NCBI GenBank assembly: GCA_036245805.1
Contig: BTRK01000004.1
Coordinates: 11,284,001 to 11,348,000, forward strand
Direction: 5' to 3'
DNA length: 64,000 nucleotides
Source of the DNA: Pristionchus mayeri
Taxonomy: Eukaryota; Nematoda; Chromadorea; Rhabditida; Neodiplogasteridae
The first letter of the stretch is position 1. Every line of letters starts with the position of its first letter. Positions 44,528-55,268 of this stretch are shown piece after piece. Under the pieces are notes generated by a model. It was not told the origin of the DNA. It made no database searches and was given only the letters and a program-made list of their open reading frames with translations. A program made the translations under genes and the position numbers.

Positions 44528-45838
44528 ATGTTGGAACCAAATAAGCGCCTGCTGGTACCTTTAGTCACTCACTCCATACAAACAGCTTGGATAAGAAAAA
44601 AAACAAAACTAATAATGCATCCGTTTTGGGCTGGTTCACTCGTCGAAATCCCTTCGTTATTGGGATACATGATGGATTCGTTCACTTGTTCCGCCATACT
44701 GGTTTGTTATTGATTCAAAAAAAGTTTTTCGAAAATGTTCAAGGTCACTCCTGAGATTTGCGTAAGCGCCGGCTGTTTCTGTGTTATGTCGATTGGAATC
44801 GATCGAATCTTCTCCATCACTTATCTGCCATTGTATAAGCGATTGGACAAACGCATTTACATATCGGTATGTTTTATTACCTGAAACCCTTCGACGACTC
44901 TTGTTTAGGTTCATCTACTAATCATTCTCGCATTTTCCACCTATTCGCCGTATCTGATGGCTGTGCACTTCAGACGAGCGTAGGCGGTTATTTATTGCAC
45001 AACTAAGATATCAAAGAATGAAGTAAAAGCTGTAAATAACGTTTTGTATCATGCAATTGTTAATCGCCTGATCGCCTTTCAGTCTCGTCCACTGTTCAAT
45101 TCCTGCTGTATTGTATTCCATGGGGAATCGCAAATCTCATGGAGCAAGGCGATGATCACAGTCAATTTGCTTACCATTATTCCATACGCGATCACAGCAC
45201 TGATTATCAGATCGAAGAAAAGTAAGCAAAAATGTTTGAGAAAGACTTACCATCCGTTATAGAAAATATGTACATGCCATCTATGATAACAGTTATAGAA
45301 AATACATGCCATCTATGATAACAGCTATTGAAAATACATGCACCTCTACTATAGCAGTTATTGCGGACTCATTACTGATGGAACGAGTAATTATCGTAAA
45401 AAATAAATTCTTTTCCAGCCTCATCTTACTCTAGACGGCTCTTTCGCTCACTTCTTCTAGTTATGATTTTCGATGTCGGATCATGGCTATCAGCAGATAC
45501 GTTCATAAAAGTGTTATTCACTGCAAATATCCAAAGTAAGAAGGTCAAAATATTGTAACACTTTTAATAATGTCAACATTTTCTCAGACCAGACTCGATT
45601 TATGCTCCGTCCTATAGCTGGATGTTTTGTGCATTTTGGAATATCGATGAAGCCGGTTATTTACTATATAACTAGGTACGGACAGCCTTTCAAGTACCCT
45701 TTCAATTCTTTGCGAGTTGGCTATTCGTTTTTTTTTCAGTACGGAATATCGTAAAGCGATGCGTAATATGATCTTTCCCAACAAATCTACAGTAACCATA
45801 ATTAAATCCTCTGTGAGCACTAGTAACAATAATGTGTA
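44528..45838 (+). pseudogene. srsx-like 7TM receptor with in-frame stops
   Basis: The first visible part reads PFWAGSLVEIPSLLGYMMDS through ILVCY, then a TGA at about 44711, and continues in the same frame to CFCVMSIGIDRIFSITYLPL, the TM3 end and IDR motif of srsx-type receptors. Next come HLLIILAFSTYSPYLMAV (TM4), SKAMITVNLLTIIPYAITAL (TM5), FRSLLLVMIFDVGSWLSADT (TM6) and FVHFGISMKPVIYYITSTEY then RKAMRNMIF (TM7 with the tail EYRKA), ending in TAA at 45838. The C-terminal half splices cleanly. The TGA and a doubtful join before TM5 suggest a recent loss of function. A hidden intron over the TGA is possible. Confidence 0.7.
45277..45360. repeat. Three tandem ~32-bp repeats
   Basis: The unit ACATGCCATCTATGATAACA with GTTATAGAAAAT occurs about three times within an intron of the srsx-like gene, the last copy diverged. 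Confidence 0.8.
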
Positions 45839-45923
45839 ATGAATGAAAAGACTATTTTGCTGTGTAAAATAATGAAGCACATAATAATTTCTCTAGTTCC
45901 TTTGATATTTCTTTCTCTAACTA

Positions 45924-47162
45924 TTGGGGTGTCCGGAAAGTTCGTATAATGCTTCGGAAAATTCAGTTCGCGATCAAATGCAGTGATTGCGCAATCTGTT
46001 TGTCAACAATGTATTGCATCATTCTGACGTTGAGTAGTGAGAGGATTTAATCAGTCTCCTAGTTGCTACATTGATTCTTGTGATGGACTCCCATCTCTAC
46101 CTCCGAGCAGTTTTACTTCATTACTACCGTCTTGGCCGATCCGTGAAGGAGGCCCACTCTGCCCTGGCCCAGTCGGAAGGAGCTGACGCCCCCTCCATAC
46201 CCTTCTGCTATAAGTGGTTCTCCCGCTTCAAGAAAGGGGAGTTTGGAATCGATTATCAACCCCGCTCTGGACGCCCTCCCTCCCTCGATCAGCCTCTCGT
46301 TCTCCGCACACTGAAGCGCAAGCCCATGGCCAGTGTGCGTGAGTTGAAGAAGGATACTGGTACTCCCAGATCAACGGTGTCCGATATCCTCCATCGATCT
46401 GGGAAGAAGCCGAAACTCCCACAAGTGATTCCCCATGACCTCTCCCCCGAACAGCTGAAAAATCGTGTTCAAGTCTGTCGGGAATTACTCCATCGTAGAT
46501 CCAATCTTCGATGGGTCAATTCCATCATCGCTACAGATGAGAAGTGGATCACGTACGATAACCCTGTGAGGAGACTGCAATGGGTGGATGCAGATGAGAA
46601 GCCCACGCCCGTCCCGAAGAAGGAAGAGCACGGAAAGAAGGAACTCCTCTGCTTCTTCTTCTCAGTGCTGGGTCCCATCTACTGGGAAATCCTCGCCCCT
46701 GGCACCAGCATCAATGCCGACCTCTTCTCTGAACAACTGGAAGATGTCGCGATCAGAGTCCCTCCCAGACTCCTGAACCAGGGCAAAATTCTTCTTCTGA
46801 TGGACCATGCTCGCCCACATCGAGCGAAGATGACCCAGAAGAAAATGGACGAGCTGAAGATCGAGAGGATTCCCCATCCACCGTATTCCCCGGATCTCTC
46901 CCCATGCGACTACCACTGCTTCCGCTCTCTCTCTGACTTCTGCAAAGGAAAGAAGTTCAAGAATCGAGATGAAGTTGTGAGGGCTTTCGTGAACTGGGCG
47001 GTCTCGAAGAAACCCGCATTCTGGAAGAGAGGAATCGAGACCCTGCCCAATCGCTGGAGGGGGTAGTGAGAAAGAAGGGGGGATACATTGGTCACTGAGA
47101 ATTGTAAAGCATTGAATAAAAAATAAAAACAAAAAAATATACGAACTTTCCGGACACCCCAA
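45924..47162 (+). mobile_element. Mariner (DD34D) copy 2, near intact
   Basis: It is 1239 bp with the same TTGGGGTGTCCGGAAAGTTC ends as copy 1 and TA on both sides. It inserted about 85 bp after the stop of the srsx-like gene and lies less than 210 bp from the stop of the vWA gene on the other strand. Confidence 0.95.
46083..47066 (+). CDS. Mariner transposase, C-terminally shortened
   Basis: The ATG at 46083 gives about 327 residues: helix-turn-helix N-terminus (YYRLGRSVKEAHSALA), a linker, then the catalytic triad TDEKW, MDHARPH and SPDLSPCDYH. There are exactly 34 residues between the second and third aspartates, the DD34D signature of true mariners. The enzyme cuts and pastes the element at TA sites. 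A missing base near 47062 (TGGAGGGGGTAG against TGGAGGGAGGTAG in copy 1) ends the protein about a dozen residues early, losing VVRKKGAYIGH. Whether it is still active is open. Confidence 0.9.
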   Translation: MDSHLYLRAVLLHYYRLGRSVKEAHSALAQSEGADAPSIPFCYKWFSRFKKGEFGIDYQPRSGRPPSLDQPLVLRTLKRKPMASVRELKKDTGTPRSTVSDILHRSGKKPKLPQVIPHDLSPEQLKNRVQVCRELLHRRSNLRWVNSIIATDEKWITYDNPVRRLQWVDADEKPTPVPKKEEHGKKELLCFFFSVLGPIYWEILAPGTSINADLFSEQLEDVAIRVPPRLLNQGKILLLMDHARPHRAKMTQKKMDELKIERIPHPPYSPDLSPCDYHCFRSLSDFCKGKKFKNRDEVVRAFVNWAVSKKPAFWKRGIETLPNRWRG

Positions 47163-47364
47163 TAGTGAAATAATGGAGATTTTACACATATTCGGTCCAT
47201 TTCTGTATCTGTTACATTTTTTATCTTTATTTTCTTCATCGTGCGTGTTCGTTTTAGCGAAATTTTATTTTTGCATATTCCCTTCTAGTGCGTATTTCGT
47301 GTGCCTATAAGGGAAAAATGTACATTCTTTATCAATATGCCTCTTCGCCATTACTTTGTCCCCC

Positions 47365-50300
47365 TACGAGCAGTTGGCTGCAAAAGGTAAACTTATTACT
47401 TGTGTTTCGCACTTTCGAAAACACGAACAAACTATACTCGCTCACCGTCGCATAGCATCTGGAGCTCGACGCCGACATCGTCTCCGAAGCCGTGGCTGTA
47501 GAAGCCAGGTGAGGCGAGGTTGCGGAGAGACGACGACGGAGATCCAGAGGTCACGTCTGAATCGATATTTTCGCCGTTAATAATCAAACTACTCGACTCC
47601 CGATCCGTCATGGCACAATAACCACTCGATAGTAAATGATTGCTGAGGAATAGTGAAAACGCGCATTAACGGAACATCGCACGGTCACTGTCTCGGGTAA
47701 TGGATCATTTTGCACGATTACCCGAGATATTTCTCCCTCCCTCTCATTCTTCATTCGCGGGTACCCGCGGTGTCGGGTAGTGTTGGATTTCGAAAACGCA
47801 TCGCATTCTTTGGTTTTACCACGCGTCTTCTGAGAGATTGCAGTAGCCCGCGGAACCAGGAGCCCCAACTTTCAGCAGTATCCACGAGATAATTATCCCA
47901 GAGTATATTGGGAAAGAGAAAACTTTCTACGTTGGCCGTTTTTTTCACAACCGGCTTTTAGGCATTATCCGGTTCAGCAACCGGCTCTACCATATCAATG
48001 CACCCAGATGAGCTAGAATGGTGGAAATGGGCTCAACATGTTCGGAAAATTTTTTCGAGAAACTTTTATGTTGACAGTAATGTTCGTGGGTGTCATCTTC
48101 ATATTGAAATTTACGAAAAACTGTGATCCAAAACGTAAATTAAATTCTACCGGCTCGGGAACCCCAGCCTTTCAAGTATGCGGTGCTCATATTCGGAATC
48201 TCCATACCCGATTCTATCAGGAAAAATATAGTGCCGCTCTCCTTAGGTGTGAAAAGTGGTCTTCCCAAGGCGAAAATTGCGTCCGATTCGCACAATTTCA
48301 CAATCACTTTTCCAAAAATCATCGGATAGATGCTCCAAAACGTGACTAAATTGACAAAAACATCTCAAATAGGTAAAATAACTCTGAAAAACTCGAATAG
48401 AAAGCATGTTGAGAGAGAAAAATTTTTTTCTCGATTTTCATGAATTTAAATTTTCGTGATTTTCAAGAATCTTTCGCGACCAAAATAATGTAATGGTAAT
48501 ACAGATGCATAATTTCTTCGAAAAAAAACCGATTTCGGTCACAGAGCCGGAAAAAATTTCCGGTTTTGGTCTCCGGATTTGGACAAGACTATACAATATA
48601 TTTAAAATCAAGCCAACTAGCTTGTTAAATGTGTTGAAAACGATAAATAAACACTTTGTATGCTAAAACGAAGATTTGTGACAAGAAATTACTATGATAA
48701 ATGCAATTGCAGCTAGAATACACTTCGAAAATACAACTACAATTTACAATTGTAGTACTATCATTTCCTTGTAGAAATCTTCGTTTTAGCATAAAAAGTG
48801 TTTATTTATCATTTTCAACACATTTAACAAGCTAGTTGGCTTGATTTTAAATATGTTGTATAGTCTTGTCCAAATCCGGAGACCAAAACCGGAAATTTTC
48901 CAATTTCCGGCTCTGTGACCGAAATCGGTATTCTTTCGGAGAAATTATGCATCTGTATTAGCATTACATTATTTTGGTCGCGAAAGATTCTTGAAAATCA
49001 TGAAAATTAAAATTCATGAAAATCGAGAAAAAATTTTTTCGATTTTTTTCGAAATTTTTGAAAAGTCTCAACATGCTTTCTATTCGAGTTTTTTAGAGTT
49101 ATTTTACCTGTTTGAGAGGTTTTTGTCAATTTAGTCACGTTTTGGAGCTGCTATCCGATGATTTTTAGAAAAGTGATTGTGAAATTGTGCGAATCGGACG
49201 CAATTTTCGCCTTGGGAAGACCACTTGTCACACCTAAGGAGAGCGGCACTATATTTTTCCTGATAGAATCGGGGTATGGAGATTCCGAATATGAGCACAT
49301 ACTTGAAAGGGTGGGGTTCCCGAGCCGGTAGAATTTAATTTACGTTTTGGATCGCAGTTTTTCGTAAATTTCAATATGAAGATGACACCTACGAACCATA
49401 CTGTCAACATAAAAGATTCTCAAAATAATTTTCCGAACATTTTGAGCCCACTGCCACCATTCTAGCTCATCTGGGAGCTTTGATATGTTAGAGCCGGTTG
49501 CTGAACCGGATAATGCCTAAAAGCCGGTTCTGAAAAAAAACGGCCAACGTAGAACGTTTTCTCGTCCCCAATATACTCTGGCATAATTATCTCGTGGATA
49601 CTGCTGAAATTTGGGGCTCCTGGTTCCGCGGGGTGTCCGTTTTCATGCAGACTCTCAGAAGACGCGTGTTACAAAACTCTTCTCCCATCTTTTGTGCATA
49701 GCAGGCAGTGACATCGCTCACCAGTAACAGCTACTATTCCTCCAGCTCGCTTGAACGCAGAAGTGGGCGAGTGCAGTCTCGATTGGCTGATCTTCTTCAT
49801 ATAAGGGCCAGAATTGGAAGCAGAGATGACGTAGATCATCTGTCTGGCCGATCTCGGGGAGCGAGAGAGCATGCCAATCGCTGCATTGAGTCCACTGAAA
49901 AATGATTTCACAATTTTTCGCACGCTGTCAAGAAATCGGATACGATTTTCGAAATATTCTACTGCATGAATCACTATGAAAATTAGGGCAAAATGATACA
50001 GGGTATCCATTCTCATCGCCCAATTTCGAACACGTAATGTATCACGACAGTTATTTATTTCAAGTCTGCGTAAAGCTCACCTTTCGATGTTTCCGTGCGC
50101 AGCTGCAGACTCGCTTAGATTTACAGGCGTAATGAGAGGAGAGGCGAGATTGCGAAGAGTCTGCAAGCAAACGTTGATTTCACTCTGTTGCTACGTTTCC
50201 TGGCACTAGGTCGGATGATAACCTACTGGATGATAACCAAAAAAAATGAAAGCCTCTATAGAACTTTCATAGAATCATTTTTGGCACTTTGGGAACCTAC

Positions 50301-51595
50301 TGTGAAAGTTCTACAGAAGCTTCCATTTTTTGGTTATCATCCAGTAGGTTATCATCCGACGGTGATCATCCGACCTAGTGCCCGTTTCTTACCTCAGCAG
50401 TATCGGACACCGAGACAACACCCACTCGCGAGTAGTTCCCGCTGAAGTTGCCCGACTGGAATCCGAACATCTCAAACAGTTCGCGAGTGAAAGTAGAGTT
50501 GTCGGTGTTGTTCCAGCCAAATGCGAGATTAGCGAGCATCAAAGCCGGCATTTCCCGGCTGAAAGTGGAGTTGTCAGAGTTATTCCAGCCTCCGAAAGCC
50601 AGGTTGGCGAACAACATTTCGGACATTTCCCGGTTGAAGGTGGAGTTGTCAGAATTATTCCAAGCAAAAGCAAGGTTGGTGAGGAGGAGCTCAGGAATGT
50701 CACGGTTGAAAGTGGAGTTGTCAGAGTTATTCCATCCTCCGAAAGCCAGGTTGGCGAACAACATTTCGGACATTTCTCGGTTGAAGGTGGAATTGTCAGA
50801 ATTATTCCAAGCAAAAGCAAGGTTGGTAAGGAGGAGCTCAGGCATGTCACGGTTGAAAGTGGAGTTGTCAGAGTTATTCCAGCCACTAAAAGCAAGGTTG
50901 GCGAACACCATCTCGGCAATTTCCCGGTTGAAAGTCGAGTTGTAGTCAGAAGAATTGCTGCTCCACTCGAATCCAGGCCAGGGAAGCTCAGTCAGGAACA
51001 TTGTCGAATTCGAGTCGGACGAGTTTCTGCTGAAGAAGTCAGCGTCGGCTCTGAGCGACTGCACGAGGGAATCGATGAGGGAAGACGCCTGCAAAGGTTA
51101 GTTTTGGCATTGATAATTGACTTTTGAATTCTAAAACGACCCCATGGTCCTCCCAATCCGATCTTTTTTTAGGAAATGAAATGTACGTTGCTTCAACGTC
51201 AATAGATCACGGATGAATGTCAACGAAATGTCAACCTGGGCCAGACTGTGACTGTCCATCGCCTGGGAGACGTCAACGACGAAGATGACGTCCAGACCGA
51301 GCTCAGCGAAGGAAGCAGTTCCATTGGAGAGATCGCATCTGCACGAGGCTGAAATAGCAAATTGTGATGTAAACAGTGACAACAGTGTTAACAGTGGCGA
51401 CATGAGAAATTAAAGAAAAATAAAAAAAGAGCGAACAATGCAATATACTTGAGTTGGATAAATTCACTCACAATTGGAAGCCGCGACAGCTACTCCGGAC
51501 GAGTGGAGGGCTAAACAATATTGATTATAAAAAAATAAATTTTCAAAGCTCTTACCAATAGCGCAGAGAGCAAGCACTGAGAGCAGAGACCTCAT
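47365..51595 (-). CDS. Secreted vWA-domain protein with Asn-rich tandem repeats inside the domain
   Basis: Exons: 51556-51595 and 51472-51510 (signal peptide MRSLLSVLALCAIALHSSGV), 51236-51348 (CRC, then LDVIFVVDVSQAMD, the first strand and MIDAS of a vWA domain), 50393-51088 (232 codons), 50081-50160, 49722-49894 (GLNAAIGMLSRSPRSARQMI then YVISASN), a 3' exon ending at 47446 (SLRNLASPGFYSHGFGDDVG), and a last exon 47365-47378 (ANCS, stop). The order matches the nematode secreted vWA proteins often linked to C-type lectins. Between helix 1 and strand 2 (RVGVVSVSDTAE) exon 4 inserts about 190 residues: seven copies of a ~25-residue unit with core WNNSDNSTFNRE and NLAF, each with two N-glycosylation sequons. 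Exons 1-6 join in phase. The join from 49722 to the 3' exon is unresolved because a foldback fills that intron. Confidence 0.8.
47820..49668. repeat. Foldback element with ~870-bp arms in the vWA gene intron
   Basis: Left arm 47820-48680 and right arm 48775-49668 are inverted copies (CACGCGTCTTCTGAGAG facing CTCTCAGAAGACGCGTG at the ends, AACGAAGATTT / AAATCTTCGTT inside). Repeated CCGG-rich phrases (AACCGGCTTTTAGGCATTAT) link it to the 30.5-kb foldback. Confidence 0.9.
50202..50382. repeat. 181-bp palindromic MITE beside a splice donor
   Basis: The ends GGCACTAGGTCGGATGATAA and ATCATCCGACCTAGTGCC are inverted, with a second pairing of ACCTACTGGATGATAACCAA. It lies in intron 4 of the vWA gene, only about ten bases from the exon 4 donor. 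Confidence 0.85.
50480..50990 (-). repeat. Coding minisatellite, 72-75-bp units
   Basis: Seven tandem units encode the Asn-rich repeats of the vWA protein. Units alternate between two subtypes (ending MSEMLFANLAF and PELLLTNLAF), giving a higher-order period of about 150 bp, which suggests recent expansion by unequal exchange of pairs. All unit lengths are multiples of three. Confidence 0.9.
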
Positions 51596-53309
51596 TCTAG
51601 AATGATTTCGATGACTTCTTGACCCGTCTTATACGCTGAACATGCTATCATCATTTCGCATCTTATCTCCCTTCTCGGCTTTTCGTGCCCTACCCTAATC
51701 GCTCTGCAGGTTTAGTCAGGGTTGAATGACGATGAGCTGCTTGTGTGCATTGTTCATGCGCGACTCTTTCCTTCTCTCGTTTCTCACTGATCATAGAAGC
51801 GAGAGATAGGGTCAATGTACGAGAGTTTGAGCAGAATGTCTATCAGAGAACCGATCATTGATATCTTCAGACGGAGAATTTGCTTGCCTTCTCCCATTCC
51901 AGCACAGTTTTCCTGACAGATACAATGAGATTGATGGCTGAAGAGAGCCCGGATCGACACTTAATAGAGAGTGTAGAAAACGGACCATTTTCGGAGTGAT
52001 TGAGAGAAAGCGAGAGACGCTGTCGCGCTTCCGGTTGATGTGCATGTTTGCATGTAATCTTCGATCGTAAATTTATGCGCGCTTCAAGTATGACATGACA
52101 GCATTTCCGTGAGAAAGGACTTTTGCAAAAAAAAGTTCGCATGCTTCATTATGTTTTCTGTGCTCGGCTATGTAATTAAACTGATAGGATTATCGATTAT
52201 TACCGTGTCGCTTGCTTTGCTCACTTCTTGCTGGCGCTTCTGGGCTACGCCCTCCCGTCGGCACACCCTCTAGAGTTTAGTCGGCGCAAGCTAATGCCAA
52301 TCCGTTGATTCACTGATCCCGGAAACCGTTATATGGAAGACACCGTGGTATCATTTCATAAACTCTAGTCTCATTTATCTCAGTGACGCTTATGGGCTAC
52401 GCCCTCACGCCTGCACATCCTCAAGTGTGTAGTCAAAGAATGCTGGCATTTACATAATGTCAAATGAGTTGGACATCCACAGACACAGAAGCCTTCAGCA
52501 GATATGATAGACATTGAAGTTCCCGCTATTAAAAACTCCAATCTACCATCGCAGTTTTTTTGCACGATATCGATCAAATGAAATAGTATTTGTGATTTCA
52601 TACTTTTGTCCATTCTGGCTGAGGATTTTAGAGTGTTCGCACCTTTTGCAACTTAAAAGTATATCCGCTCGCTAGATGTTCCGCATTTTCCGTCATAGTT
52701 GTTACCAAAGAAATGGTCGCTAGTGCGAAATTCATGCACTTTCCGATCTCTGTAACTCTCTAGCAAACCTGCCAAATTTCATCCTCAAAACATTTTTCTG
52801 TCGCTCGGAAGACCGGAACAGGTGTTACTCATGTGTGTGTAGTCGGCTCGAGGTATTCCACAGAATTGTCATGATAAACAAAAATATTCACTGTGCACAC
52901 AAGAGAAACATAGAATGCTTACTGATTCCAACGAAATCTTGAATAAATCTTTAGATTCCAATAGTCTCTAAATTAAGTATTCTTTCATAAAGTTCACATT
53001 TTAACATTTGTTCATTGTTTGCACGAATGACCTTCTTTGATCATCATTCGAACAGATCTTACCAAAATAATAATTCTGACGAGAGTTCAAGAAATTCCAA
53101 GGTCCCTTCACTCTCAACACTCGTTCTCAAATCCATAGGGCGAGGGAGTATGTAACATTAAGAGACGACGCGAATTTCAAACATCAGTGCGGCCTCTGTA
53201 AACAACCCCACACAAACTCCTGCACACAAACAAGGAACACGTATATCAGTGAGCGGATTGTTGTTCAATCACTGGCAATCATCGTTCTTCTAATTTCCTT
53301 CCGTAAATC
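51596..53309. other. Intergenic region with a dispersed ~40-bp repeat
   Basis: No gene is supported. The sequence GGGCTACGCCCTCCCGTCGG with CACACCCTCTAGAG occurs at 52245-52284, again diverged at 52391-52432, and inverted at about 53640-53683 inside intron 1 of the dehydrogenase gene. The region holds the divergent promoters of the vWA gene (minus) and the dehydrogenase gene (plus). Confidence 0.55.
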
Positions 53310-54021
53310 ATGGCATTCTTCAGCGGCAAAGTCGCCATTGTCACTGGTAGGTTCCCAGGTTTCAACTGTATTCTAATATTAAATGGAAATATTGGCAATC
53401 AAAATGCTAGGATGTGACTAGAATGCTCGTGTCATTATCCATTCATTTTTCCATACTTTCCCTGACGGTTCAGTGACAACTGAATGCAGAGTATCAAGCG
53501 AAAGTGGTTTAGTTTTTCGAAATCTTCTAACTACACTTGATTAGAGTTCGAGTCACAAATTCGTGGCAGCTAGAGTTCAGGAAAAGATATCACGGGTTTT
53601 ACAATAATGACTACTTTCGGGGACATTCGCAAAACTATACTCTAGAGGGTGTACCGGCGGGAGGGCGTAGCCCACAACCGTCAGTTAGCAACGTTCTCAC
53701 TAGAGACTATTGCTCACTAATCTTTATCATCTTCAGATTTAAGGAGCTTTAGTCATTGAATACATTTGCGTCAGTGATTCCAATATGCAAATATTTGAGA
53801 TTTATCGGGAAGGTTCGAGAAAATGACGTTAAAGAAGGAGTAACACGAAAAATATATTGTACGTGTGGAATAGTGGTTGACGTAGAGGACAGAAATCCGA
53901 TGAGAAATCACTTTATCCGAAGTGACACAGATGATTCTATCACGAGATATGAGACTGAGAAGAGCGGGCCTCAGCGCAGGCGAAAGCGCACGTATTTGAA
54001 ATGAATGAGAAAAGCAGCAAC

Positions 54022-54106
54022 AACGAATCGCACCTAACTGGATTCGAACCCACGTATCTTGGGCTTGGCGCGCGGGAGTTACCCACTGCGCTATGATCAC
54101 GATTGG
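54022..54106 (-). repeat. tRNA-like (SINE-type) sequence
   Basis: On the minus strand TAGCGCAGTGGGTAACTCCC (A box) and GGGTTCGAATCCAG (B box) are well formed and correctly spaced for RNA polymerase III. The arms do not pair as a standard acceptor stem, so I regard it as tRNA-derived rather than a functional tRNA. It lies in intron 1 of the dehydrogenase gene. Confidence 0.5.
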
Positions 54107-54480
54107 TTCGGGCTTAGGGGACCTAACACGCTCATCAGAATGCATTACCTTCTCATCTCTTATTCGTGTTACACCTTCTTTAAGGATCTTCAAGCGGCAT
54201 TGGCCGCGAAACAGCTCGCAGGTTTGCTGAGAACGGCGCGAAAGTAAAAATTACGGGCAGGAACGAGAGGGCACTCCATGTATACCTCATGCATGTTTAA
54301 ATCGCAAGTTACAGAGTTATTAATGCTTCGTGAATATCACATTAACAAGTTGCTAAGTAACGATAAGTTGGACAAGTTGCAGGAAACGTTGAAGTGTTGC
54401 GTGTCTTCGGGAGCGAAGGAAGCTGAACATTATCGGACTTTTCGAGTGGTCACTCTCTCGTAGTTACACTAGTTGATAGC

Positions 54481-55268
54481 TGACAAGGGAATGGTCATTC
54501 CATAATTTAAAATTGAGGGAAATGACTGTTATACACCGAAATTGTGTCCCACGGAGACCCCAAATCATTTTGCAGAAAGTGCTCCCAGACCCCTAGAGTC
54601 GATTTGTGTGACCTACTTTTTTGGGTGCGAAATTTACCATGTCCGAGCACGCGAATATCACCTCATCTCGGAAGTCGAGAGGCGTAACTCTCGTAGCCTA
54701 GTGGTTTGCGAAAATGGCCAACGTTTTGCTGCCGCAGGTTCGATTCCCAAACCTGCCAAAATATTTTTGCAATTTGTAAACGCTTATTAGATGCCTATTC
54801 AAAGTAATAAAGTCGTACCTGTGGATATACCATTATTTAACAAGCTGTTTGTTCCACACTTTCCTGCACCATTGATTAACCTGTTATTTGAGAATGTTCA
54901 TCGACTAAAGTTCCAAAGATAGGTCTCATTGGCAAAATATCATACTTGAATATCCATCTAATAAGCGTTTACAAATTGCAAAAATATTTTGGCCGGTTTG
55001 GGAATCGAACCCGCGGCAGCAAAACGTAGGCCATTTTCGCAACCCACTAGGCTACGAGAACTACGGCTCTCGACTTCCGAGATGAGGTGATATTCGCGTG
55101 CTCGGGCATGGTAAATTTCGCACGCAAAAAAAGTAGGTCACACAAATCGACTCTAGGGGTCTGGGAGCACTTTCTGCAAAATGATTTGGGGTCTCCATGG
55201 GACACAGTGTCGGTGTATAACAGTCATTTCCCTCAATTTTAAATTATGGAATGACCATTCCCTTGTCA
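54481..55268. repeat. Foldback carrying a tRNA-like promoter in each arm
   Basis: Arms about 54481-54802 and 54945-55268 are inverted (TGACAAGGGAATGGTCATTC / GAATGACCATTCCCTTGTCA). Each contains CTCGTAGCCTAGTGG (A box) and GGTTCGATTCCC (B box), the left one pointing right (54690-54760), the right one pointing left (54990-55065, slightly altered). It lies in the dehydrogenase gene between exons 3 and 4. Confidence 0.8.

Noticed and set aside
50378..51127. Long plus-strand open frame (249 codons) over the vWA repeat exon
   Set aside because: It is antisense to repeats whose unit length is a multiple of three, so several frames stay open together. The minus-strand frame has signal peptide, splice signals and vWA homology.
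54022..54106. Functional tRNA gene
   Set aside because: A and B boxes are good, but the acceptor and anticodon arms do not pair as a standard cloverleaf, so it is listed only as a tRNA-like repeat.
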